A DNA stretch of 64,000 nucleotides from Wohlfahrtiimonas larvae (GCF_039543665.1 NZ_BAABKE010000001.1:248001-312000); one strand, 5' to 3'. Shown: positions 25,547 to 34,732, numbered from the stretch's first letter. The notes: generated by a model not told the origin, from the letters alone. Numbers and translations: made by a program.

Positions 25547-26011
25547 ATGCAAATTATCGAAGGTCAGTTATCTATTCAAAACAAAAAAATTGCAATCGTT
25601 GCAGGACGTTTCAATAGTTTAATCACTAAACAGTTGATTGATGGTGCTGTGGATGCATTGAAACGCCATGGTTTGAACGAGGACAATATACAATTGGCTT
25701 GGGTGCCTGGCGCATTTGAAATTCCATTGATTGCACAACAATTTGCTCAAAAAGCAGATGTGGATGCAATCATTTGTTTAGGTGCTGTAATTCGTGGATC
25801 AACACCACATTTTGACTTCGTAGCAAATGAAGTATCTAAAGGTATTGCAAGTGTGAGTTTAGATCACCACAAGCCAATTGCATTTGGTGTTTTGACAACT
25901 GATAGTATTGAACAGGCTTTAGAGCGAGCAGGTACAAAAGCGGGTAATAAAGGTGCAGATGCTGCCATTACTGTGATTGAAATGTTAAGCTTAATGGCCC
26001 AAATTGATTAA
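25547..26011 (+). CDS. ribH: 6,7-dimethyl-8-ribityllumazine synthase
   Basis: 154 residues, usual length. Family features are GRFNSLITKQLIDGA, VPGAFEIPLIAQ, the GAVIRGSTPHFDFV loop with the catalytic His, and FGVLTTDSIEQALERAG. It joins the RibD and RibB products and forms an icosahedral or pentameric shell. TTAGGAG precedes the ATG. It is the last rib gene; nusB, which often follows, is absent and a DUF218 gene comes next. Confidence 0.96.
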   Translation: MQIIEGQLSIQNKKIAIVAGRFNSLITKQLIDGAVDALKRHGLNEDNIQLAWVPGAFEIPLIAQQFAQKADVDAIICLGAVIRGSTPHFDFVANEVSKGIASVSLDHHKPIAFGVLTTDSIEQALERAGTKAGNKGADAAITVIEMLSLMAQID

Positions 26012-26039
26012 TGTATAGGATGTAATATGAGAAGGGTAA

Positions 26040-26672
26040 ATGACAAATCATCAAGAACAATCTAAGCAATCATTCGCCCTTTTTTGTTTACACAATTTCC
26101 GTTTTGGCATTTCTCTATTTGTATTGCTGTGTTTGATCATCATCGGTGTTGGTAATGGTATTATTCATTCGCAAGTTAAGGAGATGCATGCTGCGGATAG
26201 CGCCGATGCGATCATTGTATTAGGTTATCAAATTGAAGGTGAGCCATTAGAGCCATCAAAAGCATTGAAGAATCGCTTAGATATGGCTTATCAATATTGG
26301 TTAGAATCTCCAAAAGTGAAAGTCATTGTTTCAGGTGGCAAAACTCAAGGTTATGCTAAAAGTGAAGCTGAAGTGATGCAAGAATATTTGGTAAAACGGG
26401 GGATTCCTTCCGAAAATATCTTGTTAGAAGATGATTCTACCCGTACAGCGCATCAGTTCATTAATTCTAAAAAACTAATGAATATTCACAATGCAGTTGT
26501 TGTGACAAATGATTTTCATTTACCAAGATCATTAATGTTAGCAGCACGTTCTGGGATAGAGCATGTGTCAGGATTAGCAGCCGCAACACCAACGGATACA
26601 CGCTCTATTTTTGTTGCTTATATTCGTGAACCTTTTGCTTTGTTAAACTCATGGCTATTTGATCATCCATAG
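26040..26672 (+). CDS. YdcF/SanA-like DUF218 membrane protein
   Basis: 210 residues: one N-terminal membrane helix (about 23-43) followed by a DUF218 domain facing the periplasm. Visible motifs are DAIIVLGYQIEG, KVIVSGGKTQG, KSEAEVMQEYL, ENILLEDDSTRTA and VVVTNDFHLPRSLMLA. Relatives (SanA, ElyC, YdcF) influence envelope integrity and vancomycin or detergent sensitivity. AAGGG lies four bases before the ATG. It follows ribH by 28 bases and could be read through from the rib operon. Confidence 0.85.
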   Translation: MTNHQEQSKQSFALFCLHNFRFGISLFVLLCLIIIGVGNGIIHSQVKEMHAADSADAIIVLGYQIEGEPLEPSKALKNRLDMAYQYWLESPKVKVIVSGGKTQGYAKSEAEVMQEYLVKRGIPSENILLEDDSTRTAHQFINSKKLMNIHNAVVVTNDFHLPRSLMLAARSGIEHVSGLAAATPTDTRSIFVAYIREPFALLNSWLFDHP

Positions 26673-26680
26673 GTTTTAAT

Positions 26681-26872
26681 ATGCCCATTTTTTTAGTTTT
26701 AATTGTCATTGTTTTAGTGATCATTTGCGCGCCTTATGTTTTATTGTTTTGGTGGATCAAGCCCATCACAGCAATGGGATACTTTGGGGTATTTGCACTG
26801 GCCTCTGCAATTTTATTGGTATTAGTCATCATCATTGGGGTAATTCACAATTACAGAGCCAATCGAGCATAA
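26681..26872 (+). CDS. Small two-helix membrane protein
   Basis: 63 residues, nearly all hydrophobic: two membrane helices (about 2-25 and 32-55) and a basic tail NYRANRA. I do not recognise a family. It starts eight bases after the DUF218 gene, with AGG upstream, so cotranslation is likely. It converges with the AEC permease with only four bases between stops. The clean coding appearance and tight spacing support a real gene. Confidence 0.6.
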   Translation: MPIFLVLIVIVLVIICAPYVLLFWWIKPITAMGYFGVFALASAILLVLVIIIGVIHNYRANRA

Positions 26873-26876
26873 ATGA

Positions 26877-27803
26877 TTATGCGGGAATGGAAACATTCAG
26901 TAACCACATAATAATTGGTAAAGTGATTAAGCTTAAAATTGTACTGATGAATGTAGCACTAGATACTAATTTAGGTTGAGTGTTGAAAAATACAGCTTGT
27001 AGTGTTGTGTTAGCTGCAGCAGGCATTGCTGCAAGTATAATGAGAATCGTTTTGTATGTTTCTGATAAAGGCAGGAATATCACTAAAAAGTATGCCAAAA
27101 TTGGTGAAAGTACCATTTTCACAATTAAAGAAATGGAAAGTTTAGGTAAATCAATTTCTTTAATTTGGATCATCGCAAGTTGCATGCCTAGAATAATCAT
27201 AATGACAACAATGGATGAATCTCCAATCATAGAGATGGATTTCATGACAGAATTACTGATTGGGATATGGATTAATTGGCAGAAAATTCCAAGTAATGCG
27301 CCATATGCAACAGGCATTTTGATCACACGGATCAATGCGAATTTTATAGAGGATGCTTCACTTTGACGATCGCTGCCTTTAGCTGCATAGTAAATCCCAA
27401 TGGTGCTCATCACAACTTGTTGTAGAACTAACAGAATGATGGCTAAATCAAATCCTTGAGCACCGAAGAACATTAAAATCACCGGTACGCCATAATTACC
27501 ATTGTTCATGAAGCATGCACTTAATATCATACCGCAGCGTATATTTTCAGAATATCTCATAAGTTTTGACCAGATACTGATGATCAGTATCAAACCTAAA
27601 CATAGCGCAAAAACATAAAAAGCTAAATAGATATAATCAAAAGTTAATTCATGAGTATAGAACGTGCGGAAAGCCAAGAATGGTGAAAGCACATACAAAG
27701 ACATTTTGGAAAGATTCTGAATATCAAAGCGCAGAATTTTTTGTGCAATGAATCCCACGACAAAAATAGAAAAAATGGGGAAGAGAATCCAAAAGAAATC
27801 CAT
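26877..27803 (-). CDS. AEC-family permease (auxin efflux carrier fold)
   Basis: 308 residues with ten hydrophobic segments. The family features are an N-terminal FSIFVVGFIAQK, ACFMNNGNYGVPV at the middle (N/G-rich substrate region), and AAMPAAANTTLQAVFF near the end. Bacterial members export or import dicarboxylates such as malate and malonate. The start at 27803 is taken from AAAGG upstream; a longer frame from 27857 would add 18 polar residues. The AraC-type gene upstream on the same strand may regulate it. Confidence 0.85.
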   Translation of the reverse strand: MDFFWILFPIFSIFVVGFIAQKILRFDIQNLSKMSLYVLSPFLAFRTFYTHELTFDYIYLAFYVFALCLGLILIISIWSKLMRYSENIRCGMILSACFMNNGNYGVPVILMFFGAQGFDLAIILLVLQQVVMSTIGIYYAAKGSDRQSEASSIKFALIRVIKMPVAYGALLGIFCQLIHIPISNSVMKSISMIGDSSIVVIMIILGMQLAMIQIKEIDLPKLSISLIVKMVLSPILAYFLVIFLPLSETYKTILIILAAMPAAANTTLQAVFFNTQPKLVSSATFISTILSLITLPIIMWLLNVSIPA

Positions 27804-27915
27804 GATAAACCTTTGTGTATGTTGTTTGATAACAATTTGAAAATCTATTTCTCCCATAGGGAGGGATAGTTATATTGATGGGAATCTGAATGTGGTTTTC
27901 AATACAATAGCACTA

Positions 27916-28674
27916 TCAAGATGGAAATTGGGAAAATTCACTGGGTGAATAATTCAAAGATTTTTTAAACATGGCAGAAAATGCGCTGATGCTCTCATAA
28001 CCCAATGATAAAGCTATATTGGTGATGGGCTGATTTTTTGTTAATTCAGTTAATGCATATAATAAACAGATTTGTTGTCGCCATTGGCTGAATGTCATCC
28101 CTGTTTCTTTTTGGAAAAAGCGAGAAAATGTGCGTGTGCTTTTATGGGTTAAGCTAGCCCATTTTTCAAGTGATTCATGGATATTGGGCGATTGAATAAA
28201 GCTTTGGCATAATGCTAACAATATAGGATCTTGAGGCAATGGAATGTGAAAAGGTAAAGCTTCTGCACTTTGAATTTCATACGTTAATAGTTGAAATAGT
28301 GTTGCATCTCGGCCTTGCAGTTCATATAAACGAGGAATCTCTGTTGCTGCCATTAAAAGTGTATGCATGAGTTTGGAAACTTTTACAACTTCACATCGTT
28401 CGCCGCGTAATGATAACTCAGGTGAAATGTATAAGCTTCTTGTTGATGCATTGAGCATTCTCACAGAATGCTGTATTTGTGATGGAATCCAAACACCACT
28501 ATCAGGAAACACAAGCCAGCGATCATGTTCTGTGGAAACTTCCATCATCCCACGAATACTATATAAAAACTGAGCACGTTGATGTTGATGCATTGGCAGC
28601 AATGTACCATCTTTGTAATCAGTAGCTAGAGCGATGATTTCTCTTGGTGTATCTTCAATAGTGTGAATCACCAT
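27916..28674 (-). CDS. AraC-family transcriptional regulator with cupin N-domain
   Basis: 252 residues. The N-terminal half is a cupin-like sensor (LPMHQHQRAQFLYSIRGMMEV) and the C-terminal half has two AraC HTHs (LEKWASLTHKSTRTFSRFFQKETGMTF split around the first recognition helix, and ITNIALSLGYESISAFSAMFKKSL). This is the architecture of regulators that control adjacent efflux permeases. It lies between the AEC gene (same strand, 112 bases) and a divergent TSUP permease, either of which may be a target. Confidence 0.88.
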   Translation of the reverse strand: MVIHTIEDTPREIIALATDYKDGTLLPMHQHQRAQFLYSIRGMMEVSTEHDRWLVFPDSGVWIPSQIQHSVRMLNASTRSLYISPELSLRGERCEVVKVSKLMHTLLMAATEIPRLYELQGRDATLFQLLTYEIQSAEALPFHIPLPQDPILLALCQSFIQSPNIHESLEKWASLTHKSTRTFSRFFQKETGMTFSQWRQQICLLYALTELTKNQPITNIALSLGYESISAFSAMFKKSLNYSPSEFSQFPS

Positions 28675-28777
28675 TTAAATTCCTTTGGCGTATTATCGAT
28701 AGTATATGGCATTTTATCGTAAGTTTGCCAATCATAATTTCAGTATGATGCCATTATTTGTCATCAATATAGAGATT

Positions 28778-29590
28778 ATGATGTTATTACTCTTAAGTTT
28801 CTTTGGAATTATTTCAGGAATCACAACGGTTCTATTTGGTTTTGGTGGTGGTTTTGTTACAGTGCCTTTGCTTTATTCTTATTTATCATTAACAATGCAT
28901 GATCAAGGTTTGATCAGTGAATTTGCGATGCAGATTTCTGTGGCGACTTCTGCATTCATCATGATTTTTTCAGCATCGTTATCAAGCTACCAACATCATA
29001 AAAAAGGTAATTTAAACTTTGATCACATTGGGCCATTATTCATTGCTATTTCTATTGGAGGATGTTTTGGTGCTTTGATCGCAGTATTAGTGGATAGCGA
29101 TTGGATTCGTTGGTTATTCATATTGTATTTGGTGATCACAATTATTGACTGTACTGTAAGAAAAGGTTTTATGAATCCTAAAGCAGAGGTTATTCAGAAA
29201 ATTTCTCCTCAACGAGATGGTGTGATTGGCGTTGTGATTGGTGTTGTTGCTGCATTTTTAGGCGTAGGCGGTAGTATAATGACTGTGCCATTGATGAGAA
29301 GGCGTGGTGCAAGCATGCAAGAATCTGCCGCAATGGCCAACCCTTTAACATTGCCAATGGCGATTACAAGCAGTGTTGTTTATTGGTTATATGCAATCCA
29401 TGATCAATTGAATTTTGGTGAAGGCTTTATTGGCTTTTTATACATTAAAGGTGCGATATTATTAATTATCAGTGCTTGGATTGGTGTCAAAATAGGCATT
29501 CGAATGATGCAATATTTGCCTGATCACGTGCATGCGAAAGCCTATCCAGTTTTATTGATGATCGTTTTGGTTGTGATGTTTTGTGTTTAG
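28778..29590 (+). CDS. TSUP/TauE-SafE family sulfite/anion permease
   Basis: About 270 residues with seven to eight hydrophobic segments in two halves. The repeats typical of the family are visible: SGITTVLFGFGGGFVTVPLLY in the first half and VVAAFLGVGGSIMTVPLM in the second. Such proteins move sulfite, sulfonates or small organic anions. The start is uncertain: frames from 28706, 28745 or 28778/28781 are possible and none has a strong ribosome site; 28778 places the first helix at the N-terminus. The 3' end overlaps the convergent acetyltransferase gene by 39 bases. Confidence 0.82.
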   Translation: MMLLLLSFFGIISGITTVLFGFGGGFVTVPLLYSYLSLTMHDQGLISEFAMQISVATSAFIMIFSASLSSYQHHKKGNLNFDHIGPLFIAISIGGCFGALIAVLVDSDWIRWLFILYLVITIIDCTVRKGFMNPKAEVIQKISPQRDGVIGVVIGVVAAFLGVGGSIMTVPLMRRRGASMQESAAMANPLTLPMAITSSVVYWLYAIHDQLNFGEGFIGFLYIKGAILLIISAWIGVKIGIRMMQYLPDHVHAKAYPVLLMIVLVVMFCV

Positions 29591-30352
29591 TTCCGTGGAT
29601 TTATAGTAAGCGTGGTAATGCCATAGAGATTTAAATCCTAATTTTTGATAGACCGATAAACCATCTGAGGATGCTTCTAATACACATTGCTTTGCGCTTT
29701 GTTCTTTAGCAAATATTAACGCGTATTGAATTAAAGCAGTTGCATAGCCTTTGCCTTGATGATGAATATCTGTCCCAATATCATCTAAGCGCGCAGCATC
29801 ATCTATAATGGTCAATGTCAGGCTACAGATCGGGGTATCATGATGTATCAATGCGAAATGATAGAGTGGACATTGTTGTCGTAAAGCCATTTCATGGGCT
29901 GTTTGATATTGTCCTATAACGATAGCATCTTGTAATAAATCGCCTGAGCCAAAAGCTGTTACTAATGGGCTGCTCCAATAGGATAGATCATCATTACTTA
30001 AGCGGATAACAAAATCATCAATACGATTAGGTATTGGCTGCCATTCGTTCAAATTCAAAAACATCGCCATTGTGGGTGTTTCATTTTCTAATTGCCATGT
30101 TACTTTGTGTGATTGAAGAATTGCATGTGTAGGGCCTTCTGGGCAAATAATCATACAATCACGAGATTGTGCATTATACCAATTAAGTACATTGATAATT
30201 TCTTGAATATCAGCACCTTCATTGATATAACAGATATTAAAATTTTGTACTTCTGTGACAGGGCTAATGTAGGCTTTTATATTGTTGGATGTGTAATGGC
30301 TTTGACTAATGCTTTGCCAAAAAGCTTCTTCTAAAGCATGGAAATTATTCAT
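29552..30352 (-). CDS. GNAT-family N-acetyltransferase
   Basis: 266 residues. The C-terminal third is a GNAT core: LTLTIIDDAARLDDIGTD, the acetyl-CoA loop HHQGKGYATALIQYAL (Q/RxxGxG/A), and SSDGLSVYQKLGFKSLWHYHAYY. The N-terminal part is divergent and may form the acceptor site; the whole resembles two-domain GNATs. The substrate is unknown. The overlapping 3' end with the TSUP gene is tail-to-tail. Confidence 0.8.
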   Translation of the reverse strand: MNNFHALEEAFWQSISQSHYTSNNIKAYISPVTEVQNFNICYINEGADIQEIINVLNWYNAQSRDCMIICPEGPTHAILQSHKVTWQLENETPTMAMFLNLNEWQPIPNRIDDFVIRLSNDDLSYWSSPLVTAFGSGDLLQDAIVIGQYQTAHEMALRQQCPLYHFALIHHDTPICSLTLTIIDDAARLDDIGTDIHHQGKGYATALIQYALIFAKEQSAKQCVLEASSDGLSVYQKLGFKSLWHYHAYYKSTELNTKHHNQNDHQ

Positions 30353-30597
30353 ATCAATCTCTTTTGGTCAGTCGAATATTATCAATAGATGATTTTGACT
30401 ATAGCATCGATCTGTATATTTAGGTTGATGCATTATTATGGTTATGGACTATTTAAATTATAAAAATTTATTTGTATTGATTATTGTCAATAAATGTAAA
30501 TTTTGATGATAATATATTTTGGAACCTATTTAAAATATAAGGCTAATTGATATTTTAGATGATCGTTATATGCCTGCTTATAACGAAAGGTTTTTCT

Positions 30598-31500
30598 ATG
30601 AAAATTTTTATGTCTTGTGCTCTGATTCTTTTATTGCAATATGTTGTTGCAACAGAAATAGAACCTATGAAAATAGCTCGAGATGATGGTAGTGATATTT
30701 TATATTATTATCATCAAGAGGATGATAATAATGATACGTTGTTTGTCATTATACAGGGTAGTGCGTGTATTTCTGTCCCTTATCAATATGGCAGAATGTC
30801 ATTATTTGCAGATCTTAACTTTAAGGCAGATACTTTATGGGTCGAGAAGTATGGCTTAATTAATGAAGGGCGTGATGCTGAATGTCCTTCTACATTTATA
30901 GAAAATAATTCGCCCTTACAGCGCGTTGATGATTATGTTACGGTATTTCGTCAACTCTCGGGTCGATATAAGCATATTATTCTTTTAGGTGTGAGGGAAG
31001 GTGCTGCTATCATGAGTTTATTATTGGCAAATGAGAACCTACCCATCTCTGCTGCAATCGCTATTAATACAGGGGCAGGATCATATGCCAATGACATGGT
31101 TTGGAGAATTGAAACCGCAGAATCTTTAGATGATTTAGTCTTAGAGCATCCCGTTATTTCTAAGTTTTTAGAACAAGGCCAAAATGGTGAAATTACCAAT
31201 GATATCGGATTTTTAGACCATAATTATCATTGGTGGTACGAGATGTTGAATACCAATATGTATAACACTCTCAAAAATAGCCACAAACCATTGTTAATTA
31301 TTCAAGGCTTAGCAGATCGGTATATGTCTTCAGATATATACATCAGTTCCTATTATTGTTTAATCAGTAAAGAGAATGTGACAGTTTATTATTACAAAAA
31401 TTTAAATCATGAGTTGGCCGATAGCTTTGATCAGCCAGATATTCCAAAGGTACTTACGGATATTCAATCTTGGTTGAATCATCTAAATAATATTGATTAA
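30598..31500 (+). CDS. Exported alpha/beta-hydrolase-like protein lacking the nucleophilic serine
   Basis: 300 residues with a signal peptide (about 1-19). The layout is that of an alpha/beta hydrolase: oxyanion-side IIQGSACISV near 51, a nucleophile-elbow segment LLGVREGAA at 130-137, an acid in LLIIQGLADRYMS, and a terminal histidine in NLNHELAD. The elbow should read GxSxG, but the serine position is Arg133 (codon AGG), one base from a serine codon. The start at 30598 follows GAAAGG and gives the signal peptide; 30559 would not. Either a non-catalytic relative or a sequence error. No close family is recognised. Confidence 0.6.
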   Translation: MKIFMSCALILLLQYVVATEIEPMKIARDDGSDILYYYHQEDDNNDTLFVIIQGSACISVPYQYGRMSLFADLNFKADTLWVEKYGLINEGRDAECPSTFIENNSPLQRVDDYVTVFRQLSGRYKHIILLGVREGAAIMSLLLANENLPISAAIAINTGAGSYANDMVWRIETAESLDDLVLEHPVISKFLEQGQNGEITNDIGFLDHNYHWWYEMLNTNMYNTLKNSHKPLLIIQGLADRYMSSDIYISSYYCLISKENVTVYYYKNLNHELADSFDQPDIPKVLTDIQSWLNHLNNID

Positions 31501-31511
31501 ATTCACTTAGG

Positions 31512-32225
31512 CTATACATTCATATCCAACATTGCAGGCATCGTGATTTCTTTCACGCATGTTGCGTGGCTTGTGCTGAGAATGAATTGAATAGCCGACA
31601 TGACATCTTGCAATGGAATTAATGTGCCTTCTGTTTCTGAAATAACAGTTTCAGCAGGCGCTTCGATTGGATATTCTGTTGCTAAGTAGCCTAAATTCAA
31701 CACAGAAACGCCAATTTTGTCATTGCGTAGATTCTCGCGCAGGGATTGTGCAATACCACGCAATGCATATTTTGATGCTGAGAATACAACTTCACAACCA
31801 TTATGATTATCTAAACCCCAAGTTGAGCCAATGAGGATAATTTTTGCTTGATTGGCTTTTTTCAGATTGGGTAATAAAGCTTGAATATGTAATAAACATG
31901 CACTGATATTTACTTGTATCATGTTTAAAATTTCTTGTTGAGATATTGCTTCAAAATTATATTCATCTGAAAATGCAGTGGATTCCCAAATGCCGACATT
32001 ATAAATCAGACAATCAATGCTTTTATTTTGGATTATTTCTGTCACTTGAGTAACAGATTCGATTGTCTTATTGAGATCAGCCAATATCCATTTAATATTT
32101 TTATGAGGTGATTGAGATGAGTTTCTTGCAATAGCAAAAATAGTGTCTTGTTCAGAAGGTATTGACTCAATGATCGCTTTACCAAGCCCTTTGCTTGCAC
32201 CATAAACTAAAAAATTACGTGACAT
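31512..32225 (-). CDS. Short-chain dehydrogenase/reductase family protein with Phe for the catalytic Tyr
   Basis: 237 residues of Rossmann fold. The cofactor loop is GASKGLG (9-15) and the NVG motif is at 76-78; the catalytic serine is probably Ser134 (IGSTWG). The expected YxxxK reads FSASK, so Phe148 replaces the catalytic tyrosine while Lys152 is kept. Without the Tyr hydroxyl a normal SDR reaction is not expected, so it may bind NAD(P) in a regulatory role. Convergent with the hydrolase-like gene. Confidence 0.75.
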   Translation of the reverse strand: MSRNFLVYGASKGLGKAIIESIPSEQDTIFAIARNSSQSPHKNIKWILADLNKTIESVTQVTEIIQNKSIDCLIYNVGIWESTAFSDEYNFEAISQQEILNMIQVNISACLLHIQALLPNLKKANQAKIILIGSTWGLDNHNGCEVVFSASKYALRGIAQSLRENLRNDKIGVSVLNLGYLATEYPIEAPAETVISETEGTLIPLQDVMSAIQFILSTSHATCVKEITMPAMLDMNV

Positions 32226-32345
32226 ACTATGTTCCTATAAAGAATGAATGCATAATATCATTAAAATTCAAGATGATAATAAATTGATTGGTATTTTATT
32301 TTCAAACGATATTAAATCTCGTTTATGTTTGCAAAGGAGAGAATT

Positions 32346-32753
32346 ATGTCTTTTAAAGTTTTATCCATTGAGAATTTTCCATCCGTAGAAATTCATCAAT
32401 TTCCATCATCAGTTGAAGAAACTATCATGTGGTTAAATGAATTAGATCAACTATTGATAGAAGGAGTGCCATTCGTTTTGGTTTATCCCGTATTTGATCC
32501 TATAAAATTTATGGCGATTGATGAAAAAGTTTCACAAGAATCGCGTAAGAAGACTATTTTGTGGCTTAAAAGTCAGCGGGCTTTATTTGAAGAAAAGTGT
32601 AAAGGTATTTTATTGCAACTAAAGCCAGATGGCAGTGACGCTGAATTGGTTGAAGGGCAAAGAAAACAAGTGGAAACTGTTTATCGTGTGCCTGCAAAAG
32701 TATTATATCCGGAGCAGGATCAAACAATCTTAGTGAATGAATTATTGTCTTAA
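32346..32753 (+). CDS. Conserved-looking hypothetical protein
   Basis: 135-residue soluble protein, no signal peptide or membrane segment. It has a mixed alpha/beta look (VLSIENFPSVEIHQFPSS, then FVLVYPVFDP) and a Glu/Lys-rich helical end. I do not recognise the family. The ATG at 32346 is supported by AAAGGAG seven bases upstream; the ATG at 32325 is not. Flanked by SDR (divergent) and yceI (convergent) genes, with no obvious link. Confidence 0.6.
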   Translation: MSFKVLSIENFPSVEIHQFPSSVEETIMWLNELDQLLIEGVPFVLVYPVFDPIKFMAIDEKVSQESRKKTILWLKSQRALFEEKCKGILLQLKPDGSDAELVEGQRKQVETVYRVPAKVLYPEQDQTILVNELLS

Positions 32754-32765
32754 TAATAGAACAAA

Positions 32766-32784
32766 GCCCCCAAATACTGGGGGC
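32766..32784. terminator. Hairpin between convergent genes
   Basis: GCCCCC/GGGGGC arms with a seven-base loop, flanked by AAAGC and AAAAAG. On the minus strand the tail after the stem is only TTTGTT, so it may terminate both genes weakly. Confidence 0.6.
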
Positions 32785-32790
32785 AAAAAG

Positions 32791-33357
32791 TTATTGTTTA
32801 ACTGCTTCTACTTGGATTTGTAATACGACATCTTTTGTCATACCCATATCCACTAAGAAGTCAATTCCCCATAATGTACGATCAATTATGGCAGTGAAAT
32901 CTCCCCCACAAACTTCTGCATTGAACATTGGATTTTCATAGCAATTGAATTTAGTTGCTTTTAACGTTACTGGGTTTGTTTTACCCATCATTGTTAATTC
33001 GCCTTTGATTTCTGTTGGTTTATCACCATTGAAAATCCACTCAGTTGACTTAAATGTCATATTCTTGAATTTAGCAATATCAAGAAGATCAGCACTTTTC
33101 ATATGATTATCAAAATCTTTTGCACCAGTATTTAATGATTCTATGGGGATCGTTACTTCTACTGCGCCTGTTTTATTTGTAGGGTCAAATGCAACAGTGC
33201 CTTCAATACCATAAAAACCACCATGATTGGTTGTGGTTCCAAAGTGATCAATATTGAAACGAGCATTAGAATGCATAGGATCTAATTTATAATCTGCAGC
33301 GATCGATATGCTTGCTAATAAAGGTGATGTTAAAGCGGATAAAATAAATTTTTTCAT
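32791..33357 (-). CDS. YceI-family periplasmic protein
   Basis: 188 residues with a signal peptide (about 1-20). The mature part is the YceI lipocalin-like barrel: YKLDPMHSNARFNIDHFG at the start, EVTIPIESLNTGAKDFDNHM, ADLLDIAKFKNMTFKST and the closing IIDRTLWGIDFLVDMGM. Family members bind isoprenoids such as polyprenyl chains in the periplasm. Monocistronic; a cytochrome b561 gene, often upstream of yceI, is absent. Confidence 0.92.
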   Translation of the reverse strand: MKKFILSALTSPLLASISIAADYKLDPMHSNARFNIDHFGTTTNHGGFYGIEGTVAFDPTNKTGAVEVTIPIESLNTGAKDFDNHMKSADLLDIAKFKNMTFKSTEWIFNGDKPTEIKGELTMMGKTNPVTLKATKFNCYENPMFNAEVCGGDFTAIIDRTLWGIDFLVDMGMTKDVVLQIQVEAVKQ

Positions 33358-33535
33358 AAAAAATAATCTCCAAAAATCTAGGCTTAAATCATGTGATGGT
33401 AAATACTATACCAAGCAATAAAACAATGAGATAGTCAATAAAATGATAAGAAATGTCCTAAATTTGGAATAATAGGGCGCTGAAAGTTCTGCCATAATAA
33501 ATATAATTTCAAACAAATGTTCGAGGAAAATAATT

Positions 33536-34399
33536 ATGAAAAAATTATTAAATATTTATGGAGCACCGCCTGCGCATTGGGTGGGGGATGGCTTCAAAGT
33601 TCGTTCACTTTTCTCATATAATAATCATGGCAAGATATTGAATCCATTTATTTTATTGGATAGAGCAGGACCAACAGAATTTCAACCTGGAAATTCACCA
33701 AGAGGTATTGGAGAACATCCACACCGAGGATTTGAAACAGTTACCATTGTTTATGAAGGGGAGGTTGCGCATCATGATTCTACAGGAGAAGGTGGCGTAA
33801 TCGGTCCAGGTGATGTTCAGTGGATGACTGCTGCATCAGGGATTTTGCATGAAGAATATCATTCAAAAGATTTTGTAAAAAATGGTGGTATTTTAGATAT
33901 GGTTCAATTGTGGGTGAATTTACCTGCAAAAGATAAAATGAGTCAACCAGGTTATCAGCTGTTAATGAATGAAAGTATTTCCAAAGTATTTTTAGGTGAA
34001 AATATTGGATTTGTACGTGTAATTGCTGGTGAGTACGAAGGATTTCATGGTCCTGCAAAAACTTTTTCTCCTTTAGATGTTTGGGACTTTCATTTGAAAG
34101 CTGGGGCAAAAGTTACAGTGCCAGCACAAGAACATCGTTATGTTGGTCTCATTATCGTCCATGGTGAAGTGATTTTAAATGGAGAAAAGGTATTACAAGA
34201 ATCTGAATTGGCTATATTAAATCAAGGTGGTAATCATTTTACATTGGAAGTTTCTGAGAATAGTACGGTGCTTGTTTTGAGTGGGGACCCATTGAATGAA
34301 CCTATTGTTGGTTATGGTCCATTTGTAATGAATTCCCGAGAAGAAATCATGCAAGCATCTTTAGATTTTTCTCATGGGCATTTTGGCCGAATAAAATAG
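33536..34399 (+). CDS. Pirin-family protein
   Basis: 287 residues of bicupin fold. The N-terminal cupin carries the metal motif HPHRGFETVT and GPGDVQWMTAASGILHEE, the hallmark of pirins with Fe-binding His and Glu. Bacterial pirins include YhhW (quercetinase activity) and regulators of pyruvate dehydrogenase. GAGGAAA lies upstream of the ATG. Its 3' end runs up to the M-box region, but the magnesium genes have their own promoter. Confidence 0.9.
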   Translation: MKKLLNIYGAPPAHWVGDGFKVRSLFSYNNHGKILNPFILLDRAGPTEFQPGNSPRGIGEHPHRGFETVTIVYEGEVAHHDSTGEGGVIGPGDVQWMTAASGILHEEYHSKDFVKNGGILDMVQLWVNLPAKDKMSQPGYQLLMNESISKVFLGENIGFVRVIAGEYEGFHGPAKTFSPLDVWDFHLKAGAKVTVPAQEHRYVGLIIVHGEVILNGEKVLQESELAILNQGGNHFTLEVSENSTVLVLSGDPLNEPIVGYGPFVMNSREEIMQASLDFSHGHFGRIK

Positions 34400-34427
34400 G
34401 CTTGATAAAAATTTACAGTTTTAAGGG

Positions 34428-34455
34428 TTGCTATAATTTTTTGATAGGCTATAAT
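34428..34455 (+). promoter_or_regulatory. Promoter of the M-box/corA unit
   Basis: TTGCTA (34428-34433), 16-base spacer, perfect TATAAT (34450-34455). The predicted start lies just before the M-box core. Confidence 0.6.
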
Positions 34456-34476
34456 GCGCTCCTGATTGCAAATCTA

Positions 34477-34650
34477 ACCTCGTTAGGTGAGGCTCCTGTA
34501 CGGAGATATGCTACTGCCCAGAAACGTCCAAAGACGCCAACGGGTTTGAACAGAAACTATCGAATTAAGGTGGTTTATAATGTAGCTAGCAGTGAATTAA
34601 TTTTCACATCTTATGCCGTACAGTGCTAAAACTCAACGATTTGAGGGAAG
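34477..34650 (+). ncRNA. M-box Mg2+ riboswitch (ykoK leader)
   Basis: The conserved M-box blocks are present in order: CTCGTTAGGTGAGGCTCCT (34480-34498), GGAGATATGCTACTGCCCA, GAAACGTCCAAAGACGCCAA, CGGGTTTGAACAGAAA, and the closing AATGTAGCTAG. High Mg2+ folds the aptamer and promotes termination at the hairpin 34733-34766, which precedes the corA array. The 3' boundary is approximate. This family directly senses Mg2+ and commonly controls mgtE or corA genes. Confidence 0.92.
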
Positions 34651-34732
34651 TAGATATCACTGTATGTGCGTGCTTGTGTGCGTGAGTTGCGGTGATACTC
34701 GTGTGACATGTATTGTTCGCAAAAAGAATAAC

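Noticed and set aside
26980..27366. 128-codon plus-strand frame inside the AEC permease
   Set aside because: Antisense of a clear membrane-protein gene; no ribosome site.
34402..34629. 75-codon open frame behind pirin
   Set aside because: It coincides with the M-box aptamer, has no ribosome site and its codons follow the RNA consensus rather than a protein.
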